Assembly: GCF_016756495.1 (NCBI RefSeq)
Contig: NZ_AP023243.1
Location: 3,662,501 to 3,726,500 of the forward strand
Length of the DNA stretch: 64,000 bases
Reading direction: 5' to 3'
DNA from: Mesorhizobium sp. 113-3-3
GTDB taxonomy: Bacteria > Pseudomonadota > Alphaproteobacteria > Rhizobiales > Rhizobiaceae
The notes under the pieces were generated by a model, which worked only from the letters and a program-made list of their open reading frames with translations, was not told where the DNA came from and made no database searches. The position numbers and the translations under genes were made by a program. Below are positions 8,858-17,351 of the stretch, piece after piece. The first letter of the stretch is position 1, and each line of letters opens with the position of its first letter.

Positions 8858-10075
8858 ATGACCGTTTTCACGCCCAGGACTGACCGCGAGGTGGCCGTGA
8901 TCGGTGCCGGTCCATTCGGGCTGGCTGTCGCTTCCGCCCTCAAGACGGCAGGCGTCGATACGCTGACCCTCGGCGGCGCGATGTCGTTCTGGCGCGACCA
9001 TATGCCGAGAGGCATGAGGCTGCGCTCGCCCTGGCACGCGACCTATATCGGCCACACCAAAGGTCCGCTCTCGCTCGACTCCTATGCAAAAATCCTTGGA
9101 ATCTCGCCTCGCGAACCACTGCTGCTCGAAAACTTCGTCGACTATGGATTGTGGATCCAGGCGCAGGCGGTTCCGGATCTGGATACGCGTAAGGTGGACC
9201 GTGTCGAGAAGACGAATGGCGGATTTCGTCTGGCGCTGGCCGATGGCGATGCCGTCAAGGCGCGTCGCGTCGTCGTTGCCACCGGCCTGATGAACCAGCA
9301 ACTGGTCCCCGCTGTCTTCGACGGAATCCCACACGATCTGGTCAGTCACGCCAGCGAACATACTGGCTATGAGGCCTTCCGCGGCAAGCGCGTCGCCGTC
9401 ATCGGGCGTGGGCAGAGCGCCTGCGAATCCGCCGTGCTGCTCAAACGCAGCGGAGCCGAAGTCGAACTCGTCTGCCATGGCGACATCCATTGGCTGGGCT
9501 ATCGGGCGCTGTCGGGAAAGCAGAGCTGGAGCTTGCGCGATTTCCTGTCGGAGCGGCTCGCATCGCCTTCCAGGGTCGGTCCATTCCCGATTTCCTGGCT
9601 GGTCGAAGTCCCAGGCTTCGTTCACCGGTTTCCGGAGGTGGCCCGGGCAGGGCTCAACAGGCGCAGCCTCGGCGCCGGCGCCACGGGCTGGCTGAAGCCG
9701 GATTTCGACGGGATAAAGATCAGGGCCGGCAGCAGGATCATCAGTGCGTCCGCCAAGGACAACGGCATCGAACTGCGGTTCGAGAAGGATGCCGCCAGCT
9801 TCGATCACGTCCTGCTCGGCACGGGCTACCGGATCGATATTGCCAGGCTCGGTCTGTTCGCGCCCGCCATGCTTGCCGCGATTGCCCGCCGGGAAGGGTT
9901 GCCGCTGCTCTCCACAGGGTTCGAATCCAGCATTCCCGGCCTGCATTTCGTCGGTGCGAGCGCGGTCGGCAGCTTTGGTCCGCTGATGCGCTTCACCGCC
10001 GGCACGCCGTTTGCCGCGCGCACCATCGCCCGTTTCATCCAGAAGACCAGAGACAGAATTTACGCCGCGGCGTGA
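8858..10075 (+). CDS. FAD/NAD(P)-dependent oxidoreductase, CzcO-like flavin monooxygenase family
   Basis: This is a 405-residue flavoprotein with two dinucleotide-binding folds. The FAD fold is VAVIGAGPFGLAVASAL near residue 14, and the NAD(P)H fold is VAVIGRGQSACESAVLL near residue 178. The ATG motif VVVATGLMN and the late GTGYRID segment also fit the class that includes CzcO-like proteins, lysine/ornithine N-hydroxylases and Baeyer-Villiger monooxygenases. Its start lies one base after the stop of the ATP-grasp gene. Its 3' end overlaps the convergent methyltransferase gene by 16 bases. The substrate is unknown; a hydroxylation or N-oxidation step on the ATP-grasp product is a reasonable guess. 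Confidence 0.88.
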   Translation: MTVFTPRTDREVAVIGAGPFGLAVASALKTAGVDTLTLGGAMSFWRDHMPRGMRLRSPWHATYIGHTKGPLSLDSYAKILGISPREPLLLENFVDYGLWIQAQAVPDLDTRKVDRVEKTNGGFRLALADGDAVKARRVVVATGLMNQQLVPAVFDGIPHDLVSHASEHTGYEAFRGKRVAVIGRGQSACESAVLLKRSGAEVELVCHGDIHWLGYRALSGKQSWSLRDFLSERLASPSRVGPFPISWLVEVPGFVHRFPEVARAGLNRRSLGAGATGWLKPDFDGIKIRAGSRIISASAKDNGIELRFEKDAASFDHVLLGTGYRIDIARLGLFAPAMLAAIARREGLPLLSTGFESSIPGLHFVGASAVGSFGPLMRFTAGTPFAARTIARFIQKTRDRIYAAA

Positions 10076-10893
10076 ACCCGGAAGACTGCATAGTCTATGG
10101 TGCGGACCGCATCGAGGAAGCCGGGCATGGCCGGCACGGGCAATTCCTGGAAAATGCCGGTCTCGCGGATGGCGGGCCTTGCCCAATCGATGGCGCGGTG
10201 GCTTGAGCTGCCATAGACGATGAAGCAATCCCGCGGGCGCCGTTCGAGCGACGAGACGAGATTTTTCAGCACGAGATCGAAGACGTCCTTCGAAAAGGGA
10301 TTGTAGAAATAGACCACCAGCGGCGCTTTGGGGAAATTGTAAGCGGCCGCATCGGCCTCGACGACGCTGAGCGCCCGGCATTTCTGCGATGGCTCCCTGA
10401 AACGCTCGATGTTGCTCCGGGCGATGTCCACCAATTCCCTGGCGAACTCCACGCCGATGATCTCGGCGAAAGAATACCTTGAGGCCAGCAGCAGCGTTCG
10501 CGACTTTCCGGAACCGATGTCGATGAATGTACGGCCATCGAGATCGCGCGGCAGCGACTTCATGATGAAGTCGAAGGTTCTGGGCGAAGTGCAGACGGCT
10601 TCGTTGCCCATGGCGCGGTGCGGACCGACGACGTTAAGGGTGCCGAGTTGGATCGAGCCGGCCGTATCGACGCCGTGCCGGCGATCCCATTTGCGGGCGA
10701 GACGGTCGGCGACGATATGCCTGATGTTGCGCCGGACAAAACCAAGGCTTGCGCCGAGGCCATGCCGGTGGACGAGCCTTCTCGGCTCCAGCAGGCCATG
10801 CTGACGGATATGGGACCATGCCCGGCCAAGACGGCCGAAGGAACGATCTTCGAGGCCATCCCGGTCCAGGCGCGGCATTTCGATATTCGTCAT
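10060..10893 (-). CDS. Class I SAM-dependent methyltransferase-like protein
   Basis: This is a 277-residue protein. Its centre has the SAM-binding motif I FIDIGSGKSRTLLLAS (about residues 123-138) followed by the acidic strand end IIGVEFARE and the motif II/III region VVEADAAAYNFP, with VVYFYNPFS in the usual motif IV position. This supports a class I methyltransferase fold. The N-terminal 110 residues are basic and not recognised. It converges on the flavoprotein gene with a 16-base overlap, so antisense pairing of the transcripts is possible. The acceptor substrate is not evident. Confidence 0.82.
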   Translation of the reverse strand: MTNIEMPRLDRDGLEDRSFGRLGRAWSHIRQHGLLEPRRLVHRHGLGASLGFVRRNIRHIVADRLARKWDRRHGVDTAGSIQLGTLNVVGPHRAMGNEAVCTSPRTFDFIMKSLPRDLDGRTFIDIGSGKSRTLLLASRYSFAEIIGVEFARELVDIARSNIERFREPSQKCRALSVVEADAAAYNFPKAPLVVYFYNPFSKDVFDLVLKNLVSSLERRPRDCFIVYGSSSHRAIDWARPAIRETGIFQELPVPAMPGFLDAVRTIDYAVFRVHAAA

Positions 10894-10966
10894 GCCACGG
10901 CTCCACCCCAGTCGATGAACATCTCCCGGGGTATGTGCGCCCCGCTCGTTTAAGATTCCCTGACCA

Positions 10967-10976
10967 GTAACGTTAC
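10967..10976. promoter_or_regulatory. 10-bp palindrome upstream of the methyltransferase gene
   Basis: The perfect palindrome GTAACGTTAC lies about 75 bases before the methyltransferase start and about 65 bases beyond the lpxXL stop. It may be an operator. No regulator can be named. Confidence 0.25.
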
Positions 10977-11041
10977 GAATGTCTGGATCGCAGGCCCATC
11001 AGAGCCGAAAAAGCTGGCGCCAAACGCGTCAGGGGAGACGG

Positions 11042-12037
11042 TCAGCTGTTCGCGACCGGCGCCTTTGCCTGCGGCTGCTTTTTGCGTCGCCAGTTGCTGA
11101 TTTCCCACCTTTTGTGAAACCACATCCACTGGCCGGGATCCTCGCGCACCCAGCGCTCGACCACGTCGTTCAGCATCTGCGTGGTGGCGTGGACGTCGAC
11201 GCTGCCGTCAGCGGTGCGCGGCAAGACCAGCCTGTCCTCGATCTCGAGGCGGAAGCGGTTGCCTGGCAATCTGATGCAACGCGCCGGATAGACGTCGCAG
11301 TCATAGTGGCGGGCAAGCGTGCCCAGCACCCGGTTGCTCTGGCAGGGACGGCCGAAAAAGGTCGTATCCAGGCCGTTGGAGAATTTCTGGTCGACGAGGA
11401 CGCCGATATTGCCGCCGTTCTCCAGCACACCGGCCAGTGCGAACGAGGCGCCGGCCATCGACGGCAGCAGCGCCCCCATGGTCGAGCGCCGCGTCGAAAG
11501 GATGTAGTCGGCAAGGTAGGGGTTGTTGGGCGGACGAAACAGCGCCGTTATGTTCATGCCGAAAGTGGCGGCCGCCACCGGCAGCAGCTCGAAATTGCCG
11601 AGATGGCCGGTGAAGACGATGTGCGGCTGCTTCTCCGCGGCAATCTCGACGAAATGTTCTATTCCCTTGACCTCGATGCGGCCGGGCTTGCTGGCGGCCG
11701 GGTCATAGTCGAACAGGGCGTCGAGGAAGATGTATTCGGCGGCAAGGCGGGCCATGTTGCCCCACATATCGGAGGCGATGGCCTGGATTTCGCCTTCGCT
11801 CTTGTCCGGATAGGCCTTGCGCAGATTGTCGATGGCGACCCGGTGGCGTCCGACTCTGGGACCAATGAGGCGCGCAACGCGGTCGGCGAAATTCAGCGCG
11901 CTGTCGACCGGCAGCAGGCGCAGAACCGAGATGATGATCATCGCCGCGCGGGCAACCAGCCAGTAGTTCAGCTGGCGCAACTGCCTGCCGTAGCGAAACT
12001 TGAGATCGCGGCGAAACTTCTTGAGCACCGAGGTCAA
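11042..12037 (-). CDS. lpxXL: Lipid A very-long-chain acyltransferase LpxXL
   Basis: This is a 331-residue inner-membrane acyltransferase of the LpxL/HtrB family. One hydrophobic segment near the N-terminus (about residues 27-44) anchors it. The HX4E catalytic motif is HLGNFE at residues 145-150. In rhizobia LpxXL transfers the 27-hydroxyoctacosanoyl group from AcpXL to lipid A. It is the last gene of a cluster on this strand that also holds acpXL and two ketosynthase genes, which fixes the assignment. The only sensible starts are TTG (used here, four bases after the preceding stop) or GTG three codons later. Confidence 0.93.
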   Translation of the reverse strand: MTSVLKKFRRDLKFRYGRQLRQLNYWLVARAAMIIISVLRLLPVDSALNFADRVARLIGPRVGRHRVAIDNLRKAYPDKSEGEIQAIASDMWGNMARLAAEYIFLDALFDYDPAASKPGRIEVKGIEHFVEIAAEKQPHIVFTGHLGNFELLPVAAATFGMNITALFRPPNNPYLADYILSTRRSTMGALLPSMAGASFALAGVLENGGNIGVLVDQKFSNGLDTTFFGRPCQSNRVLGTLARHYDCDVYPARCIRLPGNRFRLEIEDRLVLPRTADGSVDVHATTQMLNDVVERWVREDPGQWMWFHKRWEISNWRRKKQPQAKAPVANS

Positions 12038-12041
12038 GGCC

Positions 12042-13070
12042 TTAGGCGACGCGCAGGATGATCTTGCCGAAGACGTCGCGGCCTTCCATGCGCTTCAGCG
12101 CGGCATCGATATCGTCGAAGCCGACTTCGGTGTCGATGACCGGCGCGATCTGTCCCGCCGCCATTTTCTGCATGGCGTTGGCCATGTTCTCCATGCGGCA
12201 GCCGAAGGATCCCAACAGTTTCAGCTGCTGCTGGAAGAGCTGCATCAGGTTGATCTGCGTCGATACGCCTGATGTCGAGCCGCAGGTCACCAGGCGACCG
12301 CCGCGCTTCAGGCACAGCATCGAGCCGGCAAAAGTGTCGGCGCCGACATGTTCGAAGACGACATCGACGCCCTTCTTCTTGGTCAGCTTGCGCACGACGC
12401 CTTCGAAGCGGTCTTCGCGATAGTTGATGACGTGGTCGGCGCCGAGCGCCTTGGCCTTGTCGATCTTGTCGTCGGAACCCACCGTGGTGATGATGGTGCA
12501 GCCCATCCGCTTGGCCAGCTGGATCGCCGCCGAACCAATCCCGGAGCCGCCTGCATGGACGAGGATGGTTTCGCCGGGCTGGAGTTTGGCGTTGTCGAAC
12601 AGCATGTGCTCGACCGTGCCGAAGGTGACGGGAGCGACCGCGGCACCGACATCGGTCACGCCGGGCGGGGCGGGGACCAGCAGGCGCGCCGGCAGATTGA
12701 TTTTCTCTTGCGCGAAACCGTCGAGGTGGAAGCCGTGGACGCCGGAGACATGTTCGCAGAGATTGTCACGGCCTTCACGGCAGGCCCGGCAAAGGCCGCA
12801 GGTGCGCGCGCCGTAGATCGACACCAATTGTCCGGGCAGCAGGCTGGACACGCCGGGACCGATCGCCTCGACCTCGCCGGAAGCTTCGGCGCCAACGACC
12901 AGCGGCAGCTTGCGCTTGGCGAAGGCCATGCCGCGCCAGCCCCAGACATCGATATGGTTCAGCGCCACCGCCTTGATGCGCAGCGTGACTTCGCCGAGTG
13001 CGGGTGGCGGGGGAGGCGGCAGGTCCACCGTCTCAAGACGGCGATCCTCGATAAGTTGCAATGCGCGCAT
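12042..13070 (-). CDS. Zinc-type alcohol dehydrogenase/quinone oxidoreductase of the VLCFA cluster
   Basis: This is a 342-residue medium-chain dehydrogenase/reductase. It has the GroES-like start, a structural-zinc cysteine set in CGLCRACREGRDNLC, and the NAD(P)-binding segment VHAGGSGIGSAAIQLAKRMG. In the rhizobial lipid A cluster the equivalent gene (often called adh2XL or fabXL) sits at this exact position and probably acts as a reductase in very-long-chain fatty acid synthesis. The start MRALQLIEDR was chosen because a longer frame would overlap the upstream ketosynthase gene by 31 bases. The reaction is inferred from the neighbours. Confidence 0.88.
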   Translation of the reverse strand: MRALQLIEDRRLETVDLPPPPPPALGEVTLRIKAVALNHIDVWGWRGMAFAKRKLPLVVGAEASGEVEAIGPGVSSLLPGQLVSIYGARTCGLCRACREGRDNLCEHVSGVHGFHLDGFAQEKINLPARLLVPAPPGVTDVGAAVAPVTFGTVEHMLFDNAKLQPGETILVHAGGSGIGSAAIQLAKRMGCTIITTVGSDDKIDKAKALGADHVINYREDRFEGVVRKLTKKKGVDVVFEHVGADTFAGSMLCLKRGGRLVTCGSTSGVSTQINLMQLFQQQLKLLGSFGCRMENMANAMQKMAAGQIAPVIDTEVGFDDIDAALKRMEGRDVFGKIILRVA

Positions 13071-13105
13071 TGGGCCTGTCGGTTCAGTGGGCTGGGAAAG
13101 GTCGC

Positions 13106-14383
13106 TTAGACCGGTTCCCGCGCCATGACAAGGCAAGTGTTCTGGCCGCCGAAGCCGAAGGAGTTCGACAGGACGCTGCGAACCTCGGCATTGCGCTTCT
13201 TGTTGGGCACCACGTCGAGCACGATCGCCGGGTCGGGATTGTCGTAGTTGATGGTCGGCGGAATGACGCTTTCGCGCATCGTCATCAGCGAAAACGCCGC
13301 CTCGACAGCGCCGGCCGCGGACAGTGTATGGCCGATCATCGACTTGTTCGACGAGACCGGCATCGAGCCAATCCGCTCTCCGAACACGGTCGACAGCGCC
13401 AGATGCTCCATCTTGTCGTTCTCGGGGGTCGACGTGCCATGGGCGTTGACATAGTCAATCTCGTCTTCACTCAGGCCGGCATCGGCGAGGGCGGCGCGAA
13501 CCGCGGCGATGGCGGGCGAAGCGTCCGGCTTCGAGCGGGTGCGGTGGAAGTCGTCGGCCTTCTCGCCGCAACCGCTGAGGACGCCAAGAATGGTCGCGCC
13601 GCGAGCCAATGCCGCCTCAAGCGATTCCAACACCAGCGCCCCGGATCCCTCGGCCAATACGAAGCCGTCGCGATCCTTGGAGAAAGGCTTCGATGCCTTT
13701 TCGGGAATGTCGTTGTGCGTGGAGAGCGCCGAAAGCAATGAGAAGCGGATCAATGCCTCGGCGGTGGCAGAACCGTCCGCGCCAATCGATAGCGCGCGGT
13801 CGCATTCGCCGCGTCGGATCGCCTCGACACCGAGCTGGATCGCGGTAGCACCTGAAGCGCAAGCCGTCGACAGGGTGATCGGCAGACCGCGCGTGCCAAG
13901 GCGGTCGGCAAGGCGGTCGGCGATCGAACCGAACTGGGTGGTCTCGAAAATATCCAGCTCTTTCAAGCTACGCGCCACCCGAAGCAGTCTTTCGGCGGCG
14001 GTGTCATCCTTGTCCTTGTCAGAATTATAGAGCGAGAAGCGCTCGGCCCAGTCGAGTTCGACCGGCGGCGATGCGAGGAAAAGCGGTCCGCCGAAGTCGC
14101 TGGAATCAAGACCGGATTCGGTCACCGCTTCGAGGCCCGCTAGCTCGGCCAGCTCATAGGTGAGCGGGCTGGCACCTTTCGAACTCGACGGCAGGAAATC
14201 GACCATGCCGGAGATGCGGGTGTTCAGTTGATCGATGGGAAAGCGGGTGATCGGGTGGATGCCCGACTTGCCGGAGGTCAATGCCGCCCAATTGTCGGTT
14301 TTGCCGACGCCAAGCGAGGTGACCACGCCGATGCCGGTGACGGCGACGATTGGCCTGCCCATGTGATCGTTCAGATTGGCCAT
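13106..14383 (-). CDS. fabF1XL: Beta-ketoacyl-ACP synthase II, catalytically complete partner (FabF1XL)
   Basis: This is a 425-residue condensing enzyme with a full Cys-His-His triad: Cys175 in STACASG, His315 in VNAHGTSTP and His352 in MIGHTLSAAG. It should extend acyl-AcpXL with malonyl units toward the C28 fatty acid of lipid A. It follows a second ketosynthase-like gene that lacks two of these residues, so the pair may work as a heterodimer. GAGGG stands upstream of the ATG used. Confidence 0.93.
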   Translation of the reverse strand: MANLNDHMGRPIVAVTGIGVVTSLGVGKTDNWAALTSGKSGIHPITRFPIDQLNTRISGMVDFLPSSSKGASPLTYELAELAGLEAVTESGLDSSDFGGPLFLASPPVELDWAERFSLYNSDKDKDDTAAERLLRVARSLKELDIFETTQFGSIADRLADRLGTRGLPITLSTACASGATAIQLGVEAIRRGECDRALSIGADGSATAEALIRFSLLSALSTHNDIPEKASKPFSKDRDGFVLAEGSGALVLESLEAALARGATILGVLSGCGEKADDFHRTRSKPDASPAIAAVRAALADAGLSEDEIDYVNAHGTSTPENDKMEHLALSTVFGERIGSMPVSSNKSMIGHTLSAAGAVEAAFSLMTMRESVIPPTINYDNPDPAIVLDVVPNKKRNAEVRSVLSNSFGFGGQNTCLVMAREPV

Positions 14384-14433
14384 CCGGGAGCCCTCGAGCG
14401 TTTATCGTTGCAGCATGGACCGCGAGCGCCGCG

Positions 14434-15624
14434 TCACGCGGCGTTGACCAGCGCCATGCCCTCGAATTGGTGATAGCCGATCGCCGTTGCAAGGACGCTT
14501 GCGGGAATGCCTTCAAACGGCTTCTCGGCTGCGGCATCGAAAACAGGGTAAGCGGCCTTGCGGTCGACGGCGAGTGCCGCCAGCGCCACCGCGAAAGGAA
14601 ACTGTGCTTCCTTCATGTGCCCGGTCAGTGTCGAGAAGCCGCGCGCGGCGATCCCCGGATTGGCGTCGAGCGCTGCCTTCTCGGCGGTGGTTGCGGCATG
14701 CGCACCTGAAGCCCCAGACAGGGCAAGCAGCTTGCCGTTCGGCAGCGCGGCCTGGCCAAGCAGCGCAGCGATCTCGGCATCGAGCTCTCCGCGTGGCCGC
14801 CTGGCGCGGCCTGAGACTACCGGGCCGAGTTCGGCATAAATCTTGCGCCCGCGGCTTGTCGCGTGTTCGCGCTGCTCCAGCACCAGGAAGGCACCGCCGG
14901 ATCCAGTGACGATGCCGCCACCCTCGGCGCCCTGTCTTTGCCACACAGGTTTCCAGGGGCCGCGATGCAAATAGCCGGCAAGCTCGTAACCTAGCAGCAT
15001 GTCGGAATGTTCGGTCTGGAAAGCGCCGCCGACCAGGATGTGCGTCGACTGGCCGGAGCGGATGCGCGCGGCAGCCGTTTCGACGGCGGCGACGCCGGCA
15101 CCTTCCTCGCCCATGAAGGTGCGTGACGAGCCCGTCACCTTGTGGACGATGGAGATGTTGCCGGCGAGCAGGTTGGAAAGCTGGGCCAGGAACAAGGTTG
15201 GCCGCAATTCGGTGGTCAGCTTCTCGTTGAGCAGCACATCGCGGTCGTTGCGGCTTTCCGAAGCGGCGAGGATGGCGGCGTCGACCGCCTCGTCGCGCTC
15301 GCCGCCGCCGGCGGCCACCACCATGTCCATGGTCGTGCAGAGCTCGTCATTGCCCTTGATGCCGGCATCGTCCAGCGCAAGGCCGGCGGCATACGTGCCG
15401 AGCCGCTGCCATGTCTCCATCTGCCGCTGGTCGCCGCGCTTTGCGATCTGCAGGTTCCAGTCGATCTCCGGCAGCGGATGGACAGTGTAAGGCGCGAAGC
15501 GCGCGGCTTCGAGCACCGGCTGCAGGCCCGGTTGCGCGAGCTTCTGCCAGTGGGCGTCAGGGCCTTCTCCCAGCGAGGAGACAAGGCCGATACCAGTGAT
15601 GACGACGTCGCGGGGGCTGCTCAT
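14434..15624 (-). CDS. fabF2XL: Ketosynthase-like protein lacking the active-site cysteine (FabF2XL)
   Basis: This 396-residue protein has the ketosynthase fold (opening VVITGIGLVSSLGEGPDAHW) but not the full active site. Aligned by eye with FabF, the nucleophile position in SACATG reads GEEGAG, giving Glu174 in place of Cys. The first catalytic His (NAHGTST in FabF) falls in SGASGAHAAT, where no His aligns. Only the second His survives (His336 in TGHMKEA). This is the pattern of chain-length-factor subunits in type II polyketide synthases. It lies directly upstream of the complete FabF1XL gene and downstream of acpXL. It is unlikely to condense on its own. Confidence 0.9.
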   Translation of the reverse strand: MSSPRDVVITGIGLVSSLGEGPDAHWQKLAQPGLQPVLEAARFAPYTVHPLPEIDWNLQIAKRGDQRQMETWQRLGTYAAGLALDDAGIKGNDELCTTMDMVVAAGGGERDEAVDAAILAASESRNDRDVLLNEKLTTELRPTLFLAQLSNLLAGNISIVHKVTGSSRTFMGEEGAGVAAVETAAARIRSGQSTHILVGGAFQTEHSDMLLGYELAGYLHRGPWKPVWQRQGAEGGGIVTGSGGAFLVLEQREHATSRGRKIYAELGPVVSGRARRPRGELDAEIAALLGQAALPNGKLLALSGASGAHAATTAEKAALDANPGIAARGFSTLTGHMKEAQFPFAVALAALAVDRKAAYPVFDAAAEKPFEGIPASVLATAIGYHQFEGMALVNAA

Positions 15625-15680
15625 GGGCGGCTTTGTGGGTCAGGCGGCAGAGCGCGTCAAGGTCGAGCGCTCAACCGGCG

Positions 15681-15974
15681 TCAGGCGGTCTTGGCGGCGA
15701 CCAGCGCGTCGATCTTGGCGCACAGGTTCTTCATGACGAAGTAGTCGTCGGTGGAAGCCTTGCCGTCATTGACCTCCTGGGTCCACTTTTCCAGCGGCAC
15801 CTTGATGCCGAATTCCTTGTCGATGGCAAAGACGATGTCGAGGAAATCGAGGCTGTCGATGCCGAGGTCGTCGATCGTATGGCTTTCGGGCGTGATGGTG
15901 TCGATGTCGATCTCGCTGGTGTCGGCAATGATCTTGGCGACTTTGTCGAACGTGGTGGAGTTCGTGGTAGACAA
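15681..15974 (-). CDS. acpXL: Specialised acyl carrier protein AcpXL
   Basis: This is a 97-residue acidic acyl carrier protein that carries the growing 27-hydroxyoctacosanoic acid for lipid A. The phosphopantetheine attachment site is Ser41 in GIDSLDFLD. The sequence matches rhizobial AcpXL closely by memory ([14 protein letters not shown] and [11 protein letters not shown]). The only available start is a TTG, preceded by AAGGAAAAG. It heads the cluster that runs through two ketosynthases and a dehydrogenase to lpxXL. The FabZ-type dehydratase gene that normally follows acpXL in Sinorhizobium and Rhizobium is absent: only 56 bases separate it from the next gene. Confidence 0.95.
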   Translation of the reverse strand: MSTTNSTTFDKVAKIIADTSEIDIDTITPESHTIDDLGIDSLDFLDIVFAIDKEFGIKVPLEKWTQEVNDGKASTDDYFVMKNLCAKIDALVAAKTA

Positions 15975-16102
15975 GGGGCTTTTCCTTCTTTGCGGGCGGA
16001 ATCTGTCCGCATCTGGTTTGGGCGCTGTCTAATCGGTTTTTCCCGGCAGGAAAAGGCCTGATAGTCCGGGCGCAGATGGGAAGCGTGCCCAAGAAACGCA
16101 AG

Positions 16103-16131
16103 AAGGGCCACCGGTCAACCCGGCGGCCCTT
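16103..16131 (-). terminator. Hairpin between slipin and acpXL genes
   Basis: The arms AAGGGCCACCGG and CCGGCGGCCCTT make a 12-bp stem with one mismatch and a 5-base loop. Read on the minus strand it follows the slipin gene and is trailed by a T-rich stretch (CTTGCGTTTCTTGG), so it probably ends the slipin transcript before the acpXL promoter. Confidence 0.6.
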
Positions 16132-16159
16132 CCCATTACGTCAGGTTAGTCTCTGTTTC

Positions 16160-16210
16160 GATGCATGTCGTTTCCCCAAAACGGGGAACCGCTTTTGGGC
16201 GACATGCATC
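16160..16210. repeat. Palindromic intergenic element with 11-bp perfect ends
   Basis: GATGCATGTCG and CGACATGCATC bound a core containing TTCCCCAAAACGGGGAA. Elements of this form recur between genes in many rhizobial genomes. The right end reaches the slipin stop codon, so the element may have inserted at the gene's end or now provide part of its terminator. Confidence 0.7.
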
Positions 16211-17351
16211 AGCTGTCGCGGAGCTTGACCAGATCGTTCAGCAGCCCGCCCGTTCCGTTGTGGACGGTCAGCCGTTCGACCTTGCCGGCGATGGTTTCCA
16301 GAGCCTCAAGCTCCTTCAGCCGCAGCATCACCGGGTTCTCCGCCATCACCCTGGCCGTGTTGAGCAGAGAACGCGTGGCGTTCGTCTCCTCGCGGCGGCG
16401 GATGACGTTGGCCTCGGCCTGCTTTTCGGCCGAAACCACCTGGTTGAGGATCTCGCGCATCTCGCCCGGCAGGATGACATCCTTGAGGGCGATATCGCTG
16501 ACCTCGACGCCGATCTCGGCCATGTCGGCACGGACCTTGGCCGCGGCTTCCTCGTCGACCGTCACCTTCTTTTCAAGGATCTGGTCAAGCGTCAGCGACC
16601 CCAGCGTCTTGCGGAACGTGTATTGCAGGGCACGGTAAAGGGCCTCGGAGAAGTCCTTCACGGCGCTCACCGCCTTGACCGGGTCGACGACCCGGTATTC
16701 GGCTGCGATGTTGACGCGGATCGTCACGCGATCCTTCGTCAGCACTTCCTGCCCGGCGACATCGAGCGACTGGCGCTTGAGGTCGACGACCTTGACCTGC
16801 ACCATGCGTCCGACGTTCCAGAAGCCATGCACGCCCGCGGCCAGCGTCCGGACCAGGACACCGTCGACAAACAGCAGTCCGGCCTGGCCGTCGACGACCG
16901 GATGGACCGACATCAACTCCGCCTTCCGGGCCTGGCCGAGCCGGCGCATGACCGCTGGATCGATGGCCAGATCACCCGAGGTATCGACCATCGTCACCGT
17001 CCACGGGCCGGCATCCGTCCACAGCACAAGCTTGCGGTCCGGCGCCAGAACGGCATGCAGGTTTCCGTCACGCTCGATGACGGCGACATCCGTGCGCCCG
17101 GTGCGAACAACGGTGAAATGACGCGCGGCCACATCCGGGAGCTTGTCGAACAACGCCTTCTCGTATGCCGAAACGAATTCCGGGTTCTTCAGATCGTGCC
17201 GTGACACTTCCAGGCTGCCGCGCCGGTTGGCGAGCCAGTGCTCGCCCGGCAGCAGGACGGCCTTGATCTCACCCTTGTAGAGGGTGAGGGCACGTTCGTT
17301 TTCCCTTACGAGGACGCGCTCGCGTCCAAGAACCTTGTCGAGAACAGTCAT
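16209..17351 (-). CDS. Slipin family protein (SPFH/band 7)
   Basis: This 380-residue protein has an SPFH/band-7 domain in its second half, from about GLLFVDGVLVRTLAAG to the helical EILNQVVSAEKQAEANVIRRREETNA region. The N-terminal part repeats a similar beta-rich theme (YKGEIKAVLLPGEHW). Slipins scaffold membrane microdomains; no strong N-terminal hydrophobic hairpin is visible here, so membrane attachment is uncertain. AGGAG stands eight bases before the ATG chosen. Slipins of this length are known as accessory members of RtcB/RtcR RNA-repair loci, and two tRNA-like sequences lie upstream on the same strand, which suggests that context. No rtcB, rtcA or rtcR is in the window. Confidence 0.88.
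   Translation of the reverse strand: MTVLDKVLGRERVLVRENERALTLYKGEIKAVLLPGEHWLANRRGSLEVSRHDLKNPEFVSAYEKALFDKLPDVAARHFTVVRTGRTDVAVIERDGNLHAVLAPDRKLVLWTDAGPWTVTMVDTSGDLAIDPAVMRRLGQARKAELMSVHPVVDGQAGLLFVDGVLVRTLAAGVHGFWNVGRMVQVKVVDLKRQSLDVAGQEVLTKDRVTIRVNIAAEYRVVDPVKAVSAVKDFSEALYRALQYTFRKTLGSLTLDQILEKKVTVDEEAAAKVRADMAEIGVEVSDIALKDVILPGEMREILNQVVSAEKQAEANVIRRREETNATRSLLNTARVMAENPVMLRLKELEALETIAGKVERLTVHNGTGGLLNDLVKLRDS

Noticed and set aside
8531..10381. 616-codon minus-strand frame opposite the ATP-grasp and flavoprotein genes
   Set aside because: It has no recognisable domain and a composition typical of antisense frames, while the plus-strand genes show clear motifs.
15681..16111. 126-codon frame overlapping acpXL on the same strand
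   Set aside because: It is a shifted frame over AcpXL and its leader; the AcpXL frame has the phosphopantetheine site.
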